Source: Datisca glomerata (Eukaryota > Streptophyta > Magnoliopsida > Cucurbitales > Datiscaceae). Taken from it: 64,000 nt of DNA. Each line of letters begins with the position of its first letter. Positions within the stretch are counted from its first letter, which is position 1. Shown one piece after another: positions 35,370 through 46,639 of this stretch. Position numbers and translations under genes: made by a program. The notes under the pieces are model-generated. The model saw only the letters and a list, made by a program, of their open reading frames with translations. It did no database searches and was not told where the DNA came from. Where the stretch lies: positions 372,001-436,000 of the forward strand of contig QANY01005826.1 of NCBI GenBank assembly GCA_003255025.1, in the 5' to 3' direction.

Positions 35370-37568
35370 TTAATCTGATGTATGTTCTCTTGTTCATTTA
35401 GGGTTTTGATGGACTTTGAAATCTGTTTGGTTGGTTATGCGCGTTTAATCTACTTGGACTTGATGATGTAGTTGTCGTTCATCAGTTGTAACAAAATGTT
35501 TTAAGCCATAGCAATTAATAATGAGAATTAAGTGTTAATTCTATAAGGTGAACTAACTGACTGATTGGTTCAATGATAAGACTCGACACCCTAATTAAAA
35601 CTTAAAGTTTCTTTCTAGTATTACCCTATAACAAATTTGAGTTTTGACCCTAATATAGGTGGAGATGACTGCATGACTGCACCTGACAATAGCGTAATAC
35701 TATCACCAGAAGCAGAATCTCATATAAAGAAATTCTTTAACCGGAAAGAAAATCAATATGTGAAATAATTATTCAAAAATTTCAATGGATTCATTAAAAT
35801 TTTGACATTTTCCAACTATGTCTGCAGGTAGTCAATCTACACAAGTAGGGAAATACTTCTTGCAGGTAGTCAATCCACATACCCATTTTCTATTGAAAAC
35901 GTCTATAAGGAATTTCTTTCCATATAGGCCAAGTAACATACAGATGAGAGAGAAGAGACATAAGGGAACGCTCACTACATTGGTTTATGGGTTGTGCTGC
36001 TCCTGTAGAATGATCTGATCTTGCTGATAAGCACAGTAGCCAGACAAGTCATGTCAACCTCACTCATTGCTTAATCATTCATTTAAAGACAATAGCGTAA
36101 ATGCAGAAAGATTCCTTTGAATGTAAATGAATTTAGATAGCAGCCAGAAAATACCTAACCCCCTATCTCATAATTAAGAGTTGTTGTAGTGAAGCAAATA
36201 GCTTCACTTACAGAGCAGGTGATTCTTTCATTCAAAGTTGAAACAAACAACTGAGATGTGGACAAAAGGCATCAGCTCAGCTGCTACCATTTGGAGTGGT
36301 GAGGCTGCAGATAGTATTCCTTGGGGCCATAGAAACAGAGTAAAGACCCACTCAATGGCATACCATCCAACCAATAGGAACTCTTCAATCAAATCAAAGC
36401 AGAAGAATTGCATGTATAGGAGACTAAATATATAAAATATCATTGGGCCATGCGATTCTCCGTAATAATTATGACCCATCCTTTTAGCCAATTTAGCTCT
36501 TAATACAGGATCATTCAAGTCAGGTTTTTTGGTTATTAGGATAGGTAAATTATTATAGATCCATCCCCCGAAGGAACCGGACATGATAATTTTTCATCAT
36601 CCGGCTATCATCCGGCTCGAGCACAAATCAAACGAACCCCATGGATCCATATAAAAAATCGATATGTTATCCATATCCAAACATATATAAATAGCCAAAA
36701 AAACTATGAGAAAGACAGAAGAATTGCATAAATAGAATACTAATAATCAACATCAATAAGAAAGAAATAAGAAGGCTCATCAGTGAACCTGTCAAAAGAC
36801 TTTGGAAATTTATATTTAAGTAGTTAGATTCGCATTTCCAAAACCATCATGGATTCGGATTCCTCTTCTAAATCATGTCAGCAATATATATAGACAATGA
36901 TACCAATAATAATATCTTCAAAGAAAATCAATACTTTCTACAATACAATTCCGAAAAGAGGAACAGAAGTTGATCTCTCTCTCTTCATTCAAAATCAAGA
37001 AAAACATCTGAATACGCAACACAAGGCAAAATGCTTCAGATCTCCACTGAAGATAAATCAAAAAAGCAAGCGCAGGGAAAGTGGAAACTTATGCATGAGG
37101 ACCGTGGAGATATTAACAAGTTTCTCACCGTTAATACACACAAGTTCTTTTGCTGTGGCAGAACCAACACCCCATCATCACAAAGCAAGAATATAATATA
37201 TATAATACAATGAAATTGATCATACCCACCACCAAAGTCAATGTAACTACAAAAACTTGGAAGAAATGATGCTTAGTTATTACTGCTCTTCTCCAATATA
37301 AGTGAACTTCACACGGATAAGAGATATTTAGAACTTTAGACAAAATGAGAGTTTACCAAGAACAATGTCTTGGTCCAGTATCTCAAATAACACAGAGCAA
37401 AAGGGAAAAATGAAAAAAAATTACCGCATAGGAATATCTAACAAGAAAGCTAAAACCACTATAACCAAGGAAAGATACGAGCAGATAAAAGATTAAATAG
37501 GCAGCTCTGAATGACTATTGATGATGACCAGTAACAAAAATGATGCAGCATTTCTCACCTAAGTTTCA
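35370..37568. other. Region between dirigent gene 2 and the Toc gene, with plastid insertion
   Basis: This contains the 3' flank of dirigent gene 2, the petD insertion at 36430-36640, and, from about 37100 upward, what is probably the 3' UTR of the minus-strand Toc gene. At 36228-36430 the minus strand continues an open frame from the petD piece into a hydrophobic sequence ([18 protein letters not shown]) that I do not recognise and do not call as a gene. Confidence 0.5.
36430..36640 (-). other. Nuclear copy of plastid DNA: petD intron end and exon 2 start
   Basis: On the minus strand, 36535 down to about 36440 encodes [20 protein letters not shown] followed by HNYYGE, the N-terminal part of cytochrome b6/f subunit IV, normally encoded by plastid petD. 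Just upstream (36625-36540) is the 3' end of its group II intron, including the domain V-like hairpin (GAGCCGGATGATG, then ATTATCATGTCCGGTTCC). So the insert is plastid genomic DNA and not a spliced transcript. Compared with plastid genes from memory, one Gly codon has become Arg, bases are lost after YYGE so the frame shifts, and the hairpin carries a 12-base duplication (GCCGGATGATAG then GCCGGATGATG). It cannot make subunit IV. Confidence 0.85.
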
Positions 37569-40500
37569 TCACTGTCCAAACTGCAATTGTTGAGATAAAC
37601 CAAGCACCTTTTTAACTAGAGGAACTAGGCCAATTAAAGCTATTTGAAGCTGTTCTGAGCTGTTTAAGCGAATGCTGAGTTGCCCAGCCCCCCTATTATT
37701 CAAATTGGCTCGGCCAATCAAGTTTGTTGAGCGTCCAATAGGTATCTGAGACTGTATGTTGCATCCAATAGCAAGATCTCCATGCCAGTCCATGATGGTA
37801 AGCCCAAGAGTTGAAAGCGAACGACCCAAAGGGTAATCTTTGTCTCTCAATTGAGCCTCTAGGCTACCTCCATAAGCAACATCTCCGCGACCCGTCATCA
37901 CACCACCAGTCATAACCAAACGAAAACGTTTACTAGCAACCAAGCTGTCTTCAACTTTCACACCAGCAGATAAGGCATCGCCCAGGAGAGTGGCTGAAAG
38001 ACCAGCAACAGCTTTGTTCTTCCTAAAATTACAAAATATTGTCTCAGTGCGCAGTGTATAAGCCAAGTCCTTTCCGATGGTCTGCATATCAAAACCAAAG
38101 GAAGTTGCTTTCCCTTCCCCATGCTTTATTGAACTAGTCATTTCCATTTGGACATTGGAATCCTTCTTATCCTTTGTAACTTGACCAGAAAAAGATATTG
38201 GAATCTTGTCTTTGATGACAAACAGCTTTTCTGCATTAATACCTTCATACCCGACATCATGATCCCAACCGTGTGTTTCAAGTACGGGCCTTATCAGCCA
38301 CTGGTTGGATGAATCAAGATAACGATACCTATGAGTGGGATAATCAGAATCAAAGGAAGCAGGCAATGCCAAATCCGGCATAGGAACTGGCACAGATGCT
38401 GCATTACCACTTTCTTCTTCTACATTCTCACCATAATCACTCGGAAGATCCTTCACCTCAGCTGCCATTTTCTTCATCAATTTACGTCGCCTTTTCTCTT
38501 CCTTCAGTTGTTTCTTCATGAAAAGTTTTTCCCTGTATTCTAATTCATCAAAATATGCCTTCTTTTGTGCCTTGGAAAGCTTTGCTACCTGAGCCTTCGT
38601 CAACCGTTTAAAAGGAGGCAATTCATCATACTCCGATTCATCTTCAGAATCTGAAGATTCATCCAGGTCATCCTCGAGTCCATCCCCATCAACCAACTGA
38701 TCCTCAGGAAGTTTAACTTGCGGTCTTGATTGGAGAAGGGAGGAGAGAAGGAAAGGTAAAGGAGGTGCTCTTGTTCGAGCCGCAAAAGGTTTCCCAGGGG
38801 GACTATCTTGTAACTTCAAAAGAGTGTTTGCTTCAGCCAGAATTTTCGATGCAAAAGACAGTAGTAGCAAATGAGGCTTCCATACCTGCCCATTAGGCAA
38901 TACTCTCTGCCCAGCTCTGTTTGTTCTGCATGCAGAGTGATTCTCCACTAGTGACACCGGATTCATAAGCCGCATATCCCCAGCTGCCTGGCGAATAGCT
39001 TGCTGGACAACATGAGAACGTTGAGTAACAAACATGTCATAACTAGAAGCAATACCATTTGGGCCGTCAGGTGGAGCAGATGCTGCATGAGTAAGAACCA
39101 CAATTGCATTGAACCAAATGGATGGGCCAAATATTTCAGTGATAGTACGTAAAAGTGGCATATCACCAAAATCCCTGTTCTGCACATCCAATCTATCAAG
39201 ATACAATACAATATCTGGAGGTGTTTTTTTAATAAATCGCTTAACAGAGAGGAGTATCTTCTCATTCTGCTGCTGGTCTGACCATGAAGATAGAAGGCCC
39301 GGGGTGTCAATGACTCGTACCTTAATACCCTGCACAGTTCCCACGACATCCTGAACCTTCTTTGTACCCATTTGAAAAGCATCAGTGCTGAACTTTACTT
39401 CATCAAATATGGAATTGATGGTTGCACTTTTACCAACGCCAGTCTTTCCAAGAACCATAATTGTACATGAGAAATCAAGGGGCTCCTGCCCAGCTGCCTC
39501 AAGCTGCTCTGCCATGGCACTTGCCCGATCAAAACTGAAAGCACCAACCCGGCCCCCATTTCTTCCTCGCAACTGCTCGGCTAAACCCAAACGGTACAAA
39601 ACCTGTGCCACAACAACATTATGGGGAGTCTGTCCAAGTCTATGAGCCAGCCGCAGAAATTTCACTCTTATCATTTGGAGTTTTTCACGAGTCTCGTCAT
39701 TCTCCTCAACCTCTCCATTAGCAGGATCCTCGATCTGTTGGGCCTGCATGGGAGAAAAAGTACCATTTACACGAGGCTGCTGCACCATCCGAGGTGCAGG
39801 TTCCAATAGTGGAGCAGCACGACCAAGTCCAGCTGGACGACCAGGAGGAGGAGCAGGATTAGTAGATTTTCCATGTGATGAAGCCAAATCCGATGCTTTC
39901 TGAATTTCTGTATCTTTAATCGCTTGAGTGCTGAGGCTTTCTTCCTGAACCCTTTTCTCTATTTCTTCAAGCTTCCCAGCGCCAGTACCATTAATACAGT
40001 TAGTCAAATCTGGTGCTGCTTGAATTTCTGTATTTTTCATTGCTTGAGTGCTGAGGTTCACTTCCTGAACTTCTTTCACTCTTTCTTCAAGCTTCTCAGC
40101 ACCAGTACCATTAATACCGTTAGCCAAATCTGGTGCTGCTTGAATTTCCGTATCTTTAACTGCTTGAGTGCTGAGCTTCTCTTCCTCAACTTCTTTCTCT
40201 CTTTCTTCAAGCTTCTCAATGCCAGTAATACCATTAGCACCAACATGCTGATGCTGTGTATTATGGTAATCCTCTTCAATCTCATCACTTTCAGTATTCT
40301 GAATCTCCTCCATCTTCTCATTATTTACATTTGCAGAAGGTATTGAGTGTCCACTTTCCATTTCCACTGCTCTTCCTTCAACAGAATCCTTTTCAATCAT
40401 ACCAGTTTCAGTACCCTGAATCTCTTCCGTCTTCTCATTATTTATCTCAGCAGAAGGTGTTGAGTGTCCATTTTCCATTTCCACTGCTCTTTCTTCCACG

Positions 40501-41585
40501 GAATTGCTCACGCCAGTTAAGGTGTCTTTAAGATCAAAAGTTTCCCCACAACGCTCTAACTCCAGGCCTCTTGAAGTATCATTGTCTTCCAGATTCCTGT
40601 GATCTAGATGTTCATATTTGCACAAATCTTCACCTTTGTCATCCCCATTCCTTGATACAGTATCAGCAGTGGAAACTTTTATTTCCGCTCTCTTCTCATC
40701 TCGAAATGCTGTATTTACGTTAGCAAAACTATCACTTAATTCAGTACTTGTATGATCTGGAAGCTCTATATGATGGACAGTTTGGGCATTAGTAGTTTCC
40801 CTGGTTTCTTCCTCACGCAAGTCCATATTCAAGTCATTCTCCTCCAGGTCCTGGTCGTTACCACTTTCATCAAGATTGCCGCCATTAGATTCAGTATCTG
40901 GATGAGAATAAATGTTATCCTCCTCCACTACATTAATATCTTTAGTCTCTAAGTTATCAGCCACTTTCAACGGCTCTAAATTCACATTAATAGAATCTTC
41001 ACCTTCGGGCTTCATACTCACAACACCTGAGTTGTCATCAACCTGATCCTCACCCTTCAAAACTTCATCTTCTCTGTTACTACCAACTTCCGTGACATCC
41101 TCTCCCCAATCTTCTCTTAATGGCCCATTTTCCGTTAACCCATTCAAATCGGCTGCTACTTCCTTTTCAGTTTCTCCCTCATCAATTCCAACAGCCACTG
41201 CAGACTCACCATCAGACCTCCCTCCCAACAAATCTTCCTCCTGCTTTATAAAAATTGCAGCTGGTTCCTTCTCCTCCCCATCCTTCTCCTCGCTTCCTCC
41301 GGTTAAACTCTGAGTTGGAACATCATTTGCCTCTTCAAACTCCTCAACCTCATGATCAGAATTATTACCCTCGCGAACCCCTTCAAATCCAGAATCACCA
41401 ACTGTCTCTACCTTTCCTTTTTCACCATCATCCGAACCAGAAGTCAGCCTTTGTTCCAGCAACTGTTCTTCTGAATTTAATGCGTCCTCAAAAACAACTG
41501 CCTCCTCTCCCCTACCTTCAGAAACCTCCAAAGTCCTCTTCTCCACCTCGTGCGAGCCGTCAACAATCTCAACCCCATTTTCCAT
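37569..41585 (-). CDS. TOC132: Toc132/Toc120-like chloroplast outer-envelope import receptor GTPase
   Basis: An intronless coding region of 1338 residues from the ATG at 41585. The 13 codons before it open with GTG, so they are not used. Residues 1 to about 610 form an acidic, Glu/Asp-rich A domain with internal repeats. The G domain follows: GKTGVGKS P-loop at 713-720, DTPGL at 760-764, and THAAS near 832. The C-terminal M domain (about 990-1338) anchors the receptor in the outer envelope and faces the intermembrane space; it is preceded by an acidic patch and a Lys/Arg-rich helix (KEEKRRRKLMKK). Family members recognise preproteins at the TOC complex with Toc34-type GTPases and Toc75. The length and acidic domain fit Toc132/120 better than Toc90; the symbol marks the class, not strict orthology. 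Confidence 0.93.
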   Translation of the reverse strand: MENGVEIVDGSHEVEKRTLEVSEGRGEEAVVFEDALNSEEQLLEQRLTSGSDDGEKGKVETVGDSGFEGVREGNNSDHEVEEFEEANDVPTQSLTGGSEEKDGEEKEPAAIFIKQEEDLLGGRSDGESAVAVGIDEGETEKEVAADLNGLTENGPLREDWGEDVTEVGSNREDEVLKGEDQVDDNSGVVSMKPEGEDSINVNLEPLKVADNLETKDINVVEEDNIYSHPDTESNGGNLDESGNDQDLEENDLNMDLREEETRETTNAQTVHHIELPDHTSTELSDSFANVNTAFRDEKRAEIKVSTADTVSRNGDDKGEDLCKYEHLDHRNLEDNDTSRGLELERCGETFDLKDTLTGVSNSVEERAVEMENGHSTPSAEINNEKTEEIQGTETGMIEKDSVEGRAVEMESGHSIPSANVNNEKMEEIQNTESDEIEEDYHNTQHQHVGANGITGIEKLEEREKEVEEEKLSTQAVKDTEIQAAPDLANGINGTGAEKLEERVKEVQEVNLSTQAMKNTEIQAAPDLTNCINGTGAGKLEEIEKRVQEESLSTQAIKDTEIQKASDLASSHGKSTNPAPPPGRPAGLGRAAPLLEPAPRMVQQPRVNGTFSPMQAQQIEDPANGEVEENDETREKLQMIRVKFLRLAHRLGQTPHNVVVAQVLYRLGLAEQLRGRNGGRVGAFSFDRASAMAEQLEAAGQEPLDFSCTIMVLGKTGVGKSATINSIFDEVKFSTDAFQMGTKKVQDVVGTVQGIKVRVIDTPGLLSSWSDQQQNEKILLSVKRFIKKTPPDIVLYLDRLDVQNRDFGDMPLLRTITEIFGPSIWFNAIVVLTHAASAPPDGPNGIASSYDMFVTQRSHVVQQAIRQAAGDMRLMNPVSLVENHSACRTNRAGQRVLPNGQVWKPHLLLLSFASKILAEANTLLKLQDSPPGKPFAARTRAPPLPFLLSSLLQSRPQVKLPEDQLVDGDGLEDDLDESSDSEDESEYDELPPFKRLTKAQVAKLSKAQKKAYFDELEYREKLFMKKQLKEEKRRRKLMKKMAAEVKDLPSDYGENVEEESGNAASVPVPMPDLALPASFDSDYPTHRYRYLDSSNQWLIRPVLETHGWDHDVGYEGINAEKLFVIKDKIPISFSGQVTKDKKDSNVQMEMTSSIKHGEGKATSFGFDMQTIGKDLAYTLRTETIFCNFRKNKAVAGLSATLLGDALSAGVKVEDSLVASKRFRLVMTGGVMTGRGDVAYGGSLEAQLRDKDYPLGRSLSTLGLTIMDWHGDLAIGCNIQSQIPIGRSTNLIGRANLNNRGAGQLSIRLNSSEQLQIALIGLVPLVKKVLGLSQQLQFGQ
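39882..40235 (-). repeat. Three 38-40-residue repeats in the Toc acidic domain
   Basis: Within the Toc coding region, three successive units share the pattern NGI.GTG..KLEE, then a charged helix, LSTQA.K.TEIQ and ..DLA. They cover residues 451-568 of the protein. Between units, most changes are single residues, so the duplications look recent. The plus strand of this stretch shows the same 118-120-base periodicity. Confidence 0.85.
40269..40502 (-). repeat. Two 39-residue repeats in the Toc acidic domain
   Basis: Two adjacent units of the form SVE.RAVEME.GHS.PSA, then NNEK.EEIQ.TE, covering residues 362-439. They are unrelated in sequence to the three-unit array that follows, so two independent in-frame expansions happened in the same domain. 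Confidence 0.85.
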
Positions 41586-41998
41586 CCCAAATCTCAATTC
41601 TCCCTTCGAATATTCTAGATTCACAAAACCCAGAAAAACCCAATCATTTAATAGAAAGATAACCCGAAAAATGCACTCTAATAATCATACAGTCGATCAA
41701 AACTCTAATAAATTAAAATTAAAAAAGAAAACCAGATTCCCAAATCGAAAATGAAAAAAAAAAAATCCAAATTTTTCGAACCAAATTATATCCCAATAGA
41801 ACAAATCAAACTCTTTAGTTATTATTATAATTAGGGAGTTGTAGCTGGTCATCAGATCATAACAGGGTTTAGGTGGTTCTTAGAAGGGTTTAGCAAATGC
41901 TAAAAACAAGCGAATACTATAAAAACCCAAATAAATAAGAGAAGCGATAACTTACCTGGGTTCCTAGATGACACAGAGAAATAAAGGGACCTTTAGGC

Positions 41999-42035
<37 letters not shown>

Positions 42036-42200
42036 CTGTGATAGTCTAGTAGAATAGAAGAGAGGATCTTCTTTCACATGCTTACCTTCGTATTTCATAT
42101 CTACTACCTGGTAGATGAAGCAAGGATAAGAGGTTGATAAACGGCTGAGAATCGTTATCAGACTTGGTATCGGACGGTCCACATATCTTCATCGATATAA
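41586..42200 (-). promoter_or_regulatory. Toc gene 5' UTR with CT microsatellite and likely leader intron
   Basis: On the coding strand, CCCAG/GTAAG places a strong splice donor at 41956/41955. A leader intron could run from there to an acceptor near 41615 (GAATCTAG) or near 41676 (ATTATTAG). Upstream of the donor is a perfect (CT)16 tract (plus-strand AG, 42001-42032). CT runs are common in plant 5' UTRs. The exact transcript start cannot be fixed from sequence. Confidence 0.5.
42001..42032 (+). repeat. (AG)16 microsatellite
   Basis: Sixteen uninterrupted AG units; CT on the strand of the Toc gene, within its probable 5' UTR. Confidence 0.95.
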
Positions 42201-45200
42201 TCGTGAGAAACTCCAATCGTGATGACGTGGACATCAAGTGAAAAGAATTTCCCGTATATGCATTTTGGAAATTAAACAGTCACGTGAGGAGAATGGAGGA
42301 CGAATGTGAACCGTCCGATAATAATACCAAGTGGCAGACGTCACATATATATAATCATATTTTCTGTATAATAATAATAGTAGCATATATTCTTTAAAAA
42401 AAAACGTAGTATATTAAATTGTGGATGGAGGAGATAAATTTTTTAGACAATTTTATTCACTCTCATTTTCAATAATCTTAAAATATCCTTAAGAAGTGTT
42501 CATCAATTAAAAAAATTTCAAAATATGTTAATTAGAAAATGATTTTTGAAATGTGTATGGAATGTAATATATTGAGAGGTGATTTTTGAAATGTAATATC
42601 AATTTACATAATAACTCTTGTGTTTTCTACTTTAGATTTCTATATTAATATTCGTTTAGTTTTTCTGACTGATATTTATATATTATAGATTATTGAAAGA
42701 ATAAATTAAACATAAAATATTCTCTATTAAAAACACATACAATAAAATATTTTTTATCTATTATTATTTTTTTCATATTTCACGTGATAATATTACAAAC
42801 ATATAAATTTTTATCCATGAACAATGACTTGAGAATCTAAACTCAGTAGGTAATGCAATTACAAAACCTTGTACAAATCAAAACTACAGTGCATGTAAAG
42901 GTTTTTAGTCTTCCTACTAATTTAATTGTCCTTATCCTTCATGATAAGGATCCTGTTCTAGTAAGATTTAAACGTTGTTACGGTTTGACGGTCAAATCAT
43001 TTTTTGTTCTGATAAGAGAACATGGAGGTGTAGTTTAATAAATCAGGACTATCCGTTCTGAAAAATTAGAACGGACGGTTTAGATCTCTCTTTTTTTTGT
43101 AACTATATTTAAACCGTCTTTTTTTACATTAGACGATTTAAATACAGCATAATTATCTCATGTCCTCAATATATTATACAAGGTGAAAAGAGAGTTTGCA
43201 TGAAAAAGTGAGGCAACAGTGCTGCCAAAGCAGTTGGCTTTTGATGCTTTTCATGTCAACTTGACCCAAAAAAAAACTCTGTATTTATTAATCATTTATG
43301 TGAGGGTTTAAAACGTGTTCATAAGGTTCAACACCATCACGTGTTTTACGTATCATTCTTTGGTAACTTGTGGATCTCCAACATCATTCCATTTACGTAA
43401 AACATACCCAATCTATATGTTAAACTCTAATATTTAATATTGAAAAAAAATCACAATAATTTGATACAAGTTTTTTTATATTTTACTAGAGAAATTAAAT
43501 AGAACACTCAAAACTGTACTAAATGGATGAATGAGAGATTGTATAGGTTTGATTATGAGATATAAAATTATAGACTATTAAATAGAGAAAGCATGTCTTA
43601 AGGTTCCTGTCCATAGAGTATGGCAGAAAAACATGACTTGTAAAAGTTAACATTGATTATTTTTTCTAGATTTTATTCATTACATGTACAAATAATTTAA
43701 ATTCATTGAACCTTACATGAAAATGACACCCACATCCATTTTTTGGGCTAAACCTTTTGTTTTTCATCTATGAGCTTCAGCCTCAATATAAATGTAAGAT
43801 AAATGGATTATCTGAGTTAATATTCTAAGGTAGATGAATGATCTAAGTTAATGCTCCAAATAAACTTTGTTACCAAGTTATGTTATTTGCATACTCAACT
43901 CTTACTATCAGAAACTAAATACAACGTGAGACAGTAAACTCAACTCTTACTACCAAAAACTAAATACAACGAGAGATGTGAACCGTAACCAGTTTGGGTT
44001 CTGTTTGTGCTGGTTAATTGAGGGCCCAATTAATTTTTGTGAGCTCTTTGAATTTTTGATGGGTTTTTAGGTAAATATGTTGTTTAAAAATTTTATTTTG
44101 TTAAATAGTCGATAACAATAATAATCAGAAAAATAACCCTTTTAGAAAAAGTCAACAACATTATGAACTACATTTACTATAATATTACATCAACTATATT
44201 TATTTCAATATCATTTATCCTAATTAATAATTAAACTAAATGATTTTTGAATTTGAATTATCAAAAAGATGTACCCATTTTAGGTTATTTAAAAATTAAA
44301 GGATTAAATTATTATATTTAATTAAAAATAATAAATGTTTTAAATGTTTTCATGTATACCTATTTGATTATAAATAATAATTTTTACTATAATTTCTACA
44401 ATTTAAATATATACATGTAATAGTTAGAATTACATATTTTTTAATATTAATTTATATTTTTATTATTCTCGTAATAAAATCAATATATATTAACCGATTC
44501 TACTACATATTACTTTTAATAATCCTTTTGTCATTTTTATTGTAATTTATGGAAACATTTATTATTAGAATAATGACAAATGTTTTTATTAATTTACTAT
44601 AATAATTATTATATATTCGTAAATTGTGATAACAAATTTTATTAAAATTTGCAATCCATACAAATATATGTTTCCTTATATATACAATATATAAAAGTGT
44701 AAAAGTGACGAGAATATTTTTTGACAACACTATCCCCAACGACTTTTGAAATTTCCTACATAATCCTCAAACTGAAAATCAGACATAAAAAATCATATGA
44801 AAAGTTTTTCAACCATTTAATTATAGGTTTTCATTATTACTTATTCCAATTGTGATGGTGAGAAAAATTATTTTTTTTAATTAATAGATTTCTTAACATG
44901 AATGAATATTTGGACTATTACTTATAAATTAATAATTGGTTTTATTAAATACTATTTTTTATTAATTTTATACTAAAACAATTTAACGAGACAATATTAG
45001 TTTGTACTATTAGATTTTAGTAGCCCAGCCTTTTAAAAACAAGTCAGTTGATTAGCGCCGACAATATCTAAAACTAAAAATGTTGTTAACATCTATAATT
45101 TTTCTCTATTTTATATATTTTCTCTAGATTATCCTGCAACAATGATGTAAATACTTATTTCTTAGTTTTAACACTTAATTTTTTTTTTCTTTCCTATTGA

Positions 45201-45700
45201 AATCTAGAATACCAATCTCATTATTTCTATAAGTCTAGAGGTTCTTAGAACTTGAAAGGTCGATGCATGAATAAATTTACTTAATAAATTAGACATCAAT
45301 GCTCCAAAAGATTATTTTTCATCTGAATTACTTCTATTAGTATTTTGCTATGCAAATAATTGTAGTTGGTAATAAATCCCCTCAGCTCAAGTTATCTTTT
45401 CTTTTTCTTTTTACTGAACCGTTTTCTTTATTGTTCTTTATTATAACTTTTATGTGTGCTAATCTAACGAGCCTTGAAAATAAATGTTCATTGAGTTGAG
45501 CGATAAAATAACCTCCAATTTAAACTTACTTATATTGCTTAAGCAGTAGGATTATTTAAAATATAAATTAGGGTTGAGTAGTTATAAACTATGTGTATCG
45601 TACGTGACATCAATACATGCAAAACACGTGTTGTGTACCTGGTATAAACAAAAGTTTGTAAATATAATCCCAAAATAATATGTAATATATTTACTCCAAA
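42201..45700. other. AT-rich intergenic region
   Basis: The part next to the Toc gene is its upstream promoter: ACGT-core words are present (TGACGTGG near 42221, a CACGTG G-box at 42281-42286, GACGTCAC near 42338) and TATATATAAT lies near 42346. Further on there is a hairpin with 8-base perfect arms (43052-43059 and 43068-43075, TCCGTTCT/AGAACGGA), and a 40-43-base tandem duplication around 43895-43980 (ACTCAACTCTTACTA, then AACTAAATACAACG, twice). No gene is visible; 44000-45700 is almost all A and T. Confidence 0.5.
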
Positions 45701-45733
45701 TCACCCACCTCATTCCCTACGTCGTGATTTTCT

Positions 45734-45773
45734 CCCCCCCCCCCCCCCCCCCCCCCCCCCCNCCCCCCCCCCC
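45734..45773 (+). repeat. 40-base poly-C tract with one undetermined base
   Basis: An almost pure C run with an N at 45762. The only ambiguous base in the window lies here, so the true length is uncertain. It precedes a CT-rich leader with a 24-base repeat (CTCCTTCTCCCTCGAGTTTGT) at about 45833-45893. Confidence 0.8.
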
Positions 45774-46339
45774 TCCCATCTCACTCGCAATCCATTCCCC
45801 TTCCTTGCATCACGAATTTTTCCAGCACTTCTTCTTCTCCCTCGAGTTTGTCTCCTTCTCCCTTGAGTTTGTCTCCTTCTCCCTCGAGTTCTCCAAACCC
45901 TCAAGATTTTTTACTCACCCATTTTTTGTAAACCTAACCTAGCCTGAAAATTCATAACCCTAACCAAAACAACCATAGCCGAAAAATCCTAACCCTTACC
46001 CGAAAATTCCAGTTCACCCGTTTTCTTCAATTTCAGGTAACTCCTTCTTCTTCTTTTTTATGTTCCCTTCTTTGTTATTTTGTTTTGATTCAATTTCTTA
46101 AATAGGGGGAAATTTTTGTTGATATCTAAAAGGGAGATTATGTGTTGAAATGGGGACCATGCGTTAGAATAAAATTCATTTTTTGGTTTGAACAATTATT
46201 TTAATTTAAGAACCCAACATTATGTTGTTTTTTATGTCATTTTTGGTTTGAAATGGGGACCATCGAATTGGAAAGTGGACCAAGTTGTTTTCCTGTTGTT
46301 TCTTAGTTCAGATATACCCAACAACATGTTGTTTTTATG

Positions 46340-46575
46340 TTTATGTACTATTTACATGTAGTTGATGTATTTTATGAACTATTTACATGTTGTTTATGTA
46401 GTTTAAGACTATTTACATATTGTTTATGTAGTTTATGAACTACATAAACAACTCCTGAATGGTTCATAAAGTACATAAATAAGACCTAAATGATTCATAA
46501 ACTACATAAACAACATGTAAATAGTTCATAATTTACATTAACAACATGTAAGTATTTATGAACTATTTATAGTAG
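46340..46575. repeat. Inverted repeat array in MULE-2 leader
   Basis: The word ACTATTTACATGTTGTTTATG recurs directly in degenerate form across 46350-46440, then appears as its reverse complement (CATAAACAACATGTAAATAGT) across 46490-46570. Together they could form a long imperfect hairpin just upstream of the MULE-2 transposase remnant. Confidence 0.7.
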
Positions 46576-46639
46576 GTATGAGAATTTTTCTCATTATGGT
46601 TATGTTCTGGAATCTTTTTCAGGTATATCAGTTATAAGA

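Noticed and set aside
36228..36584. 118-codon minus-strand frame as an intact protein gene
   Set aside because: Its first third is plastid petD exon sequence plus intron end read through by chance; the rest is unrelated, so it is a fusion created by the insertion.
41586..41624. N-terminal extension of the Toc protein by 13 codons
   Set aside because: The extension opens with GTG and lies in a probable leader intron or UTR; the ATG at 41585 in MENGVEIVDG is the natural start.
45710..45942. Proline-rich or glycine-rich frames across the poly-C tract
   Set aside because: Created only by the homopolymer; they also contain an undetermined base.
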